Assembly (NCBI GenBank): GCA_015680905.1
Contig: CM027383.1
Coordinates: forward strand, 90,044,501 to 90,108,500
Length of the DNA stretch: 64,000 bases
Direction: 5' to 3'
DNA from: Coptis chinensis
Taxonomy: Eukaryota > Streptophyta > Magnoliopsida > Ranunculales > Ranunculaceae
The number at the start of each line of letters is the position of its first letter. Position 1 is the first letter of the stretch. This document shows, in pieces, positions 58,925 to 64,000 of the stretch. Below the pieces are notes generated by a model. It had not been told where the DNA came from. It did not search any database and worked only from the letters and a program-made list of their open reading frames with translations. Both the position numbers and the translations under genes were made by a program.

Positions 58925-59609
58925 TGTTAGGAATATACAACTTAAATGTACTTACTCTTTACCAATCACCAAACAGTACAAATCTTTTGTCTTGTAAGTG
59001 TCTTGTACTTCTTTGTTAAATCCGAGCATAGTGTAGAAACACTATGTCCTTAAGACAAATTTTTCCCCTCACGGTGCTTGAAGATTGATGGGAAACTGTC
59101 TCCTAAGATAGAATGAATTTCCTTCTATAGAAAGCTAGCACTTCAATTTTATAGAATTAGCGAACACAACATAGTATTTGACTAAAAACAGAGGGAGAAG
59201 AGAAAGATCATAAATGTGTAATCTGATGCGTCTTTCTCTCCAAATTTATCCACTATTTATAGGTGAGAAGTGCTTTTTAGAAACAACATAGTGACTCTTT
59301 AAAAAAGTTAGGCACCTCTTTGAGAAGTCACATGTTTCGAAAGGACGCACCATTTCGGCATAAAGTACTGTTTTGAACCAGTGCCTCTTTTGAAAAGTCG
59401 CACATTTTCAGCATAAAGCACTGTTTCGAGTCAGTGCCTATTTAAAAAGGTTGCACCTTTTTGGCATAATGCACTGTTTCGAACCAGTGCACCATTTCAA
59501 AAAGATTTTTCTCTCTATATGTACTGTTTCAAGTGAAAACATTTCATCTCAAGTGGAGTAACTTGGGAGACAAATTATTCATTCATATATCAATAGATTT
59601 TTTCTAACA
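58925..59609 (-). repeat. 5' LTR of the minus-strand copia element
   Basis: Intact 685-bp LTR with TGTTAG and CTAACA ends. Similarity to the left copy extends about 15 bases beyond the TG (AATTTGTCTTAAGT), so the exact inner border is uncertain. Confidence 0.85.
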
Positions 59610-60267
59610 GGAGAGAGAGAAAGAGAAAGAGAAGGGAGTATAGCTGCTATCGCTCGCAGGAGAGGCATCCCCACGCACTGGTTTGTCTATTTCTGCAACT
59701 GTTGAACCAAACTCTCGTTTATTTTCCTTCCACCACACCTAAGTCCTATCAGACATAGGCTTACGCCAAAATACGTTATGCATTAACAACTTTGAATGAA
59801 ATCTGGACTCTGCACTGAAGATAGTGAAATTGACAATGATTCAGCCACTGTTCTAAAAATCGGCCTAGGCGGTGGCTAGGTGTTAGGTGGTGCCTAGGCG
59901 ACTCGCCTAAGGCTATAATCGGTGGGCAAGTCGGTTACCCGACTAGGCGGTGCTAGGCGGTCCAGGCGGGGGCTAATCGGTCTAGTCGGGCCTATATTTG
60001 TTTTTTTTGAAAAAAACCCAAGAAGGCAAGGCCCAATAAGGCTTATAACAAATTACTCAAATTAGTGAAATTACAAATCAAAGGCCCTATTCTTTACCAA
60101 AAAAAAAACCCCCCGTATTCAACTTCGTTCAGTAGCAGACTAGCAGCTCGTCCAACTTCATTCCAACTTCGCTCCAACTTCGTTCAGCAGTAGCTCGTGT
60201 TGTTTCCCAACTTCCAAGATAAGGTACTAACTTCAATAGTGAGTTATTTGTTTATAACGTCATTCTT

Positions 60268-60645
60268 CTACTTCAATCTAAGTTGATGTTCACAATAATA
60301 CAAACGGTTTATTTGGCTGTTGGCAGTTAGGCTATAGAATGTGACATTTAGCAAAATGGAATGTAAACTTTTGTCTTTGTCACAGGAGTTGATTAGTGAA
60401 TTATTATTATCATCCATAAGTTTTCTGGTCATAAAGTCAGCATTGTTTGGCTGGTCATGGGTAACTTTTTGTTCTTGCATGCTACTTACATTTCTGCTGG
60501 AGTTGGGATTAGAGCATTCCGCTGGGGCAGTAAAGTTAACAAAACAAGTTCCACCAAATCCAATACCAAATTGATTCCTTGATGAACATGAAAATCCTGA
60601 AAAGCAACAAAAAACATGGTAATAGGATCTAGGATGCTGAGTCAA
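60268..60645 (-). other. Unassigned minus-strand ORF in the hAT-3 leader
   Basis: 125 codons. A good acceptor (TTGCTTTTCAG) at about 60598 precedes a stretch reading RNQFGIGFGGTCFVNFTAPA. The composition is protein-like up to about 60300, but I do not recognise a family. It may be a captured exon or chance. Confidence 0.3.
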
Positions 60646-60804
60646 CTTTTAGCAAAACAATGGAAGGAAAAGAGCATATACAGACAAGAGGTTTAGGTGC
60701 TTTTGGCAACCAATAATACTCAGCTGAAACTTGGCATATATCGACATCTAAAACACAATGAAATATCAAAATATCAAAACCTTGTTAAAACCCTATGTTG
60801 ATAT

Positions 60805-60996
60805 TTGATCATGGGGTCTTCTTCCATCCTTGTCCTCAAAACCTCATCACATTCACACCATCTCTACTACACACAGCATTCCCACCAACACCAAACCTTC
60901 CTTCACTTCATTATTGACTCCAGAGTAAAATGGGTAAGAGACAGAGCACTAGATCATGTAGTAGAAAAAGAAAAAGAAAAACCCTATAAAAGGTAA
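60805..60996 (+). pseudogene. PORR-domain (RPD1/WTF-like) gene fragment inside hAT-3
   Basis: 63 residues starting at MIMGSSSILVLKTS or the next Met. After a Ser/His-rich leader resembling an organelle targeting peptide comes DSRVKWVRDRALDHVVEKEK, close to the N-terminal signature of plant organelle RNA recognition (PORR) proteins, which bind group II introns in mitochondria and plastids. The match ends at about 60990 and the rest of the roughly 350-residue domain is absent. The following bases (60998-61150) read as an acidic stretch (DEQGEDEDSGENDNASDD) of other origin. Confidence 0.6.
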
Positions 60997-61529
60997 CTCA
61001 AAAGCAGACTCCTCGTGCTGATGAACAAGGAGAGGATGAGGATTCCGGTGAAAATGATAATGCTAGTGATGATGTATACACTGTATGCGTGTATGGAACT
61101 AACGTGAGACCAAATCTCACAAATCGTATAAATGCAAACAATGAGCCTGAGTGTACACAAGCCAAGCAGTTCCATAATATGCTTTAGGTGTGAATAAATA
61201 GGTTGCCTAATGTTTTTGAGTATTGAAAACATTTAACTTTCAACTTCCAGCAGCAGCTCAATGTTAAAAGTTAAAACTAATGCCATATTTTATTGTGTAC
61301 TTTTCTAGAATATTTATGTCATCCTAATTAATATCAATATAGTATCTAGTAGGTTCATATATTTTCTATGCCTAGAAACTATAAGCTAGTGTGTTTTTGG
61401 AGAAAATTAAGTGAATGAATGACAACTCATTTAGCTATTTCATATATTTTGTTTGACTAGTAACTTACCTAGTTGAATTGTCTTTTTGGGTTATTAATTG
61501 TTGTATGATGCTGTGATATTTTCAGTTCA

Positions 61530-63979
61530 ATGGTTGGTAATGTTGCTTCTTCTGCGACATCTAATGTTGTGCCCGAATCTGAATCTGATCCTTTGAAACA
61601 TGATTCGACGATGTTGGTTGGGAGTATGGGATGTTGAGAGATGCAAACAACAATGATAAGTTAAAATATAAGCTGTGCAATAAAGAAATTAGTGGGGGCA
61701 TTTATCGAATGAAGCTACACATTGCGAACATTAAGGGACAAGTAACAGTATGTCCAAAGTCTAACGACGAAGATAAAGCCAAATGTAAAGCTGCACTAAA
61801 AGGAGAAAAAGCTAAGAAGGGTAAGAAAAGACCAAAGACATTTGCGTAAGTAAGAGAAGTTCAAATTATTGATGAAGAAGATGACGAGGTGGTGTTGAGG
61901 AAGAGGCCACATACTCTAGGGCCTATGGATAAGTTTGCATCCACTATCACTCCTGATTCCTCAATTGATGCAAGAAAAAAGATGCGCCGACAAAATATTA
62001 ATGATGCACTTTGGAAGGAAAGAACTCATAGCGTGCATCAATATTTGTCTCGATGGGTGTATGAAACCGGAATTGCTTTTCATGCTATTGACAATGATAG
62101 CTTCAAAAGATTTGTTGAAGCGGTTGGTCAATTTGTCCCAGGTTACCTACCTCCAAGCCAATACTAGTTGATGGAGCCATTGTTGAAGGAAGAATATGAG
62201 CGAACCAAAAGTTCACTCGAGAAGCAAAAAAAAGAATGGGCTACTAGTGGGTGTTCTATTATGATGGATGCGTGGTCCGATTGAAAAAGAAGGAGCATCA
62301 TGAATTTATGTGTCAATTGCAAGCTAGACACAACTTTCATTTCTTCTAAGGAAGTTTCAGAGGAGTCACACACTGGAGAATTTATTTTTTCTTATGTTGA
62401 TAAGTGTATTGAAGAAATTGAGGCAGAAAATGTAGTTCAATATGGCCGCGGCGGTTTTACTGAGGAACAAGAGACCACACTTGTTTTGGAGTTCATGTGC
62501 CACTCACACATTGAACCTTGTGCTTGAAGGGATTGGAAAGCTACCAAGGTTCAAAGAAGTGATTGATAAGGCAAAGGCGTTCACTATCTTCATTTATTCA
62601 CATCATAAAACATTGTCGATGATGAGGAAAGCTACAAAAAAAAGAGACATAGTGAGGCCGGGAGTTACTAGATTTGCAATTTCTTTCCTGACTTTGCAAA
62701 GTTTGATGGATAAAAAGGAGAAGTTGAAAACTATGTTTACTAGTGATGAATGGGGAGAGTGCAAATGGTCCAAGATTGCAAAGGGGAAAATGGCATATTC
62801 CACCGTGTTAAGTATGGCTTTTTGGAATGGGGTAATACTATGCTTGAAAGTATTTGCTCCTTTAGTGAAAGTGCTTCGCATTGCTGACGGAGATAAGCCA
62901 TCTATAGGCTTTTTACATGGTGAACTAAAACAAGCAGAAAAAGATATCAAAGAAACATTCAAAAATGTGGCGGCTAACTACAATCCAGTCATAGGTATTA
63001 TCGAAGAAAAAGGTGTTGGTCGGCTTGACAGTCCATTGCATTTGGCTGCCTACCTTTTGAATCCTTATTACTACTTTAAAGATCAAGATATAGGAAAGGA
63101 TCCAATTGTCATGAACGGGATTTTTCTTTGTATAGAGGAGCACTTCTTCCATGGTGACTTTGATATGCAAAATAAAGTCACAAATGATAAGTTATTGGTG
63201 TATAAGAAAAAAGAAAGTGCATTTGGTAAACCCTTGGCCGCGGCGGGATGCGCCAAGAATGATGATAAGTATGATCCAGGTAAGATATTCATTACTTAGT
63301 TACTCATTTCCATTCCGTCTGATATTATTTAATACTAAGTAACACACTAACACTATTTATATTTATGTTTATTGCCTTATCTATTGACTAGTTGGATGGT
63401 GGTCTAACTATGGCAATCATACTCCAAATTTGCAAAGAATGGCTTCAAGGATTCTCTCACTGACTACAAGTTTATCGGGATGCGAGAGAAATTGGAGCGC
63501 TTTTGAGGGGGTAAGTACTAACTAGAAAGTTTGTAGTAAGTAGTTAAATAAATAAAACTAAGAGAGTCAGAGTATTAATAGTATTTTAACTTCCATTTTC
63601 TTTTGTGTAGATACATACAAAGAAAAGAAATAGACTTGATGCAGCAAGGTTGGAACATCTAGTCTATGTCCAATTTAATGCCAAACTCATCGACAAGAAT
63701 AGGAAAGAAAAAGAAGAAGAGGTAGATGTATTACTTGCTAGTGAAACTAGTAAGGCACAAGGATGGATTGTTCATGGTGGGGATGATGAAGAAGTTGATC
63801 CCAGTTCGGGATTTACAGGTGGTATGGTTGGAGAATTATCAAGAGCGAATAATGTTAGAGAGCTTCATGAAGAAGATTTTGTGTCAGATGAGGAGAGCAA
63901 GGATGAGAGAGATGAAGAGTATGAGTTTGAATCTGATGGAGAGAAAGTGATGAAAAGATATAGAGAGGAAGAATTGTAG
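61530..63979 (+). pseudogene. hAT-3 transposase pseudogene (BED finger, DUF659, hAT-C)
   Basis: The domain order is complete. An MVGNVASSATSN start at 61530 is followed by a frame change near 61605; then a BED finger (WEYGMLRDANN, CNKEISGGIYRMKLHIA, VCPKS), a Lys-rich stretch, DUF659 (KRFVEAVGQFVPGYLPPSQY; CSIMMDAWSD, with catalytic Asp), and after a further shift near 62440 the helix SCATHTLNLVLEGIGKLP, RPGVTRFAISFLTLQSL and the insertion domain. An intron (63281-63392, donor GTAAGATATT) leads to WWSNYGNHTPNLQRMA and SGCERNWSAF, the hAT dimerisation motif, with another intron (63511-63610) before IHTKKRNRLDAARLEHLVYV and an acidic C-terminus. In-frame stops at 61847, 62165 and 62282 disable it. 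Confidence 0.9.
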
Positions 63980-64000
63980 ACCTATTGGAGTAGTTCAGAA

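Larger units (their letters stand above)
50239..59609 (-). mobile_element. Ty1/copia retrotransposon on the minus strand, internally deleted, split by three solo LTRs
   Basis: Direct repeats at 50239-52187 and 58925-59609 begin TGTTAGGAATATACAACTT and end TTAACA or CTAACA. Without its nested insertion the left one is about 682 bp, against 685 bp for the right, so they are the LTRs of one element. Beside the left LTR, the minus strand reads ATGTGGGGGATTGTTA, a polypurine tract running into the LTR, which sets the direction. RNase H remnants at 57600-58010 agree in strand. Gag, integrase and most of RT are missing. I found no matching target duplication at the outer edges. Confidence 0.82.
59846..64000 (+). 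mobile_element. BED-type hAT transposon (hAT-3), right end beyond the window
   Basis: The left end reads CACTGTTCTAAAAATCGGCC and is followed by many CCTAGGCGG/TAGTCGG words over 140 bp, the usual subterminal repeats of this plant hAT group as I remember it. The transposase runs from about 61530 to 63979. The right terminal repeat and target duplication are not in the window, so the exact start (a base either way) cannot be confirmed. Between the end and the transposase lie a leader and a host-gene-like fragment. Confidence 0.75.

Overview
The window is nuclear DNA from a flowering plant, most likely a eudicot. It is AT-rich, its genes have GT-AG introns and plant-specific families (U-box/ARM, LBD, group E bZIP, trihelix, farnesol kinase), and it carries a eukaryotic tRNA-Ile(AAU). 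I cannot name the species. No prokaryotic system, CRISPR array or viral genome is visible. All identifications come from reading motifs by eye, without database searches.

Gene-bearing part (1-28 kb): the 3' end of a UGP3-like gene (+, three exons) converges on an intronless U-box/ARM E3 ligase gene (-). Next come a decayed hAT transposon (5.4-9.2 kb), a four-exon group E bZIP gene (-), an AT-rich repeat tract, a six-exon farnesol kinase gene (FOLK, +, with a 3.3 kb first intron full of small repeats), tRNA-Ile (-), an LBD21-like gene (+) and a two-exon trihelix gene (-). A small membrane-protein ORF (-) sits alone near 37 kb.

Repeat-rich part (28-64 kb): a PIF/Harbinger-like element keeps a Myb/SANT ORF but shows no transposase. 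An internally deleted Ty1/copia element follows; its 5' LTR holds a Tourist-like MITE and its gag is split by a 3.56 kb hAT element with an exact 8-bp target duplication. Then come a small MULE-like MITE, a Pack-MULE with 139-bp terminal repeats carrying exostosin (GT47) fragments, a 135-bp-arm inverted repeat, another PIF-like element, a truncated gypsy-type LTR and a LINE lacking its reverse transcriptase. A minus-strand copia element (50.2-59.6 kb) is interrupted by three solo LTRs, each with an exact 5-bp target duplication; the largest (3.43 kb) carries a dense W-box-like cluster. The window ends in a BED-type hAT element whose leader contains a PORR-like host-gene fragment.

The host genes do not form a pathway. 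The most informative content is the layered insertion history, which can be ordered from target duplications and empty sites, and the two elements carrying host-gene pieces.
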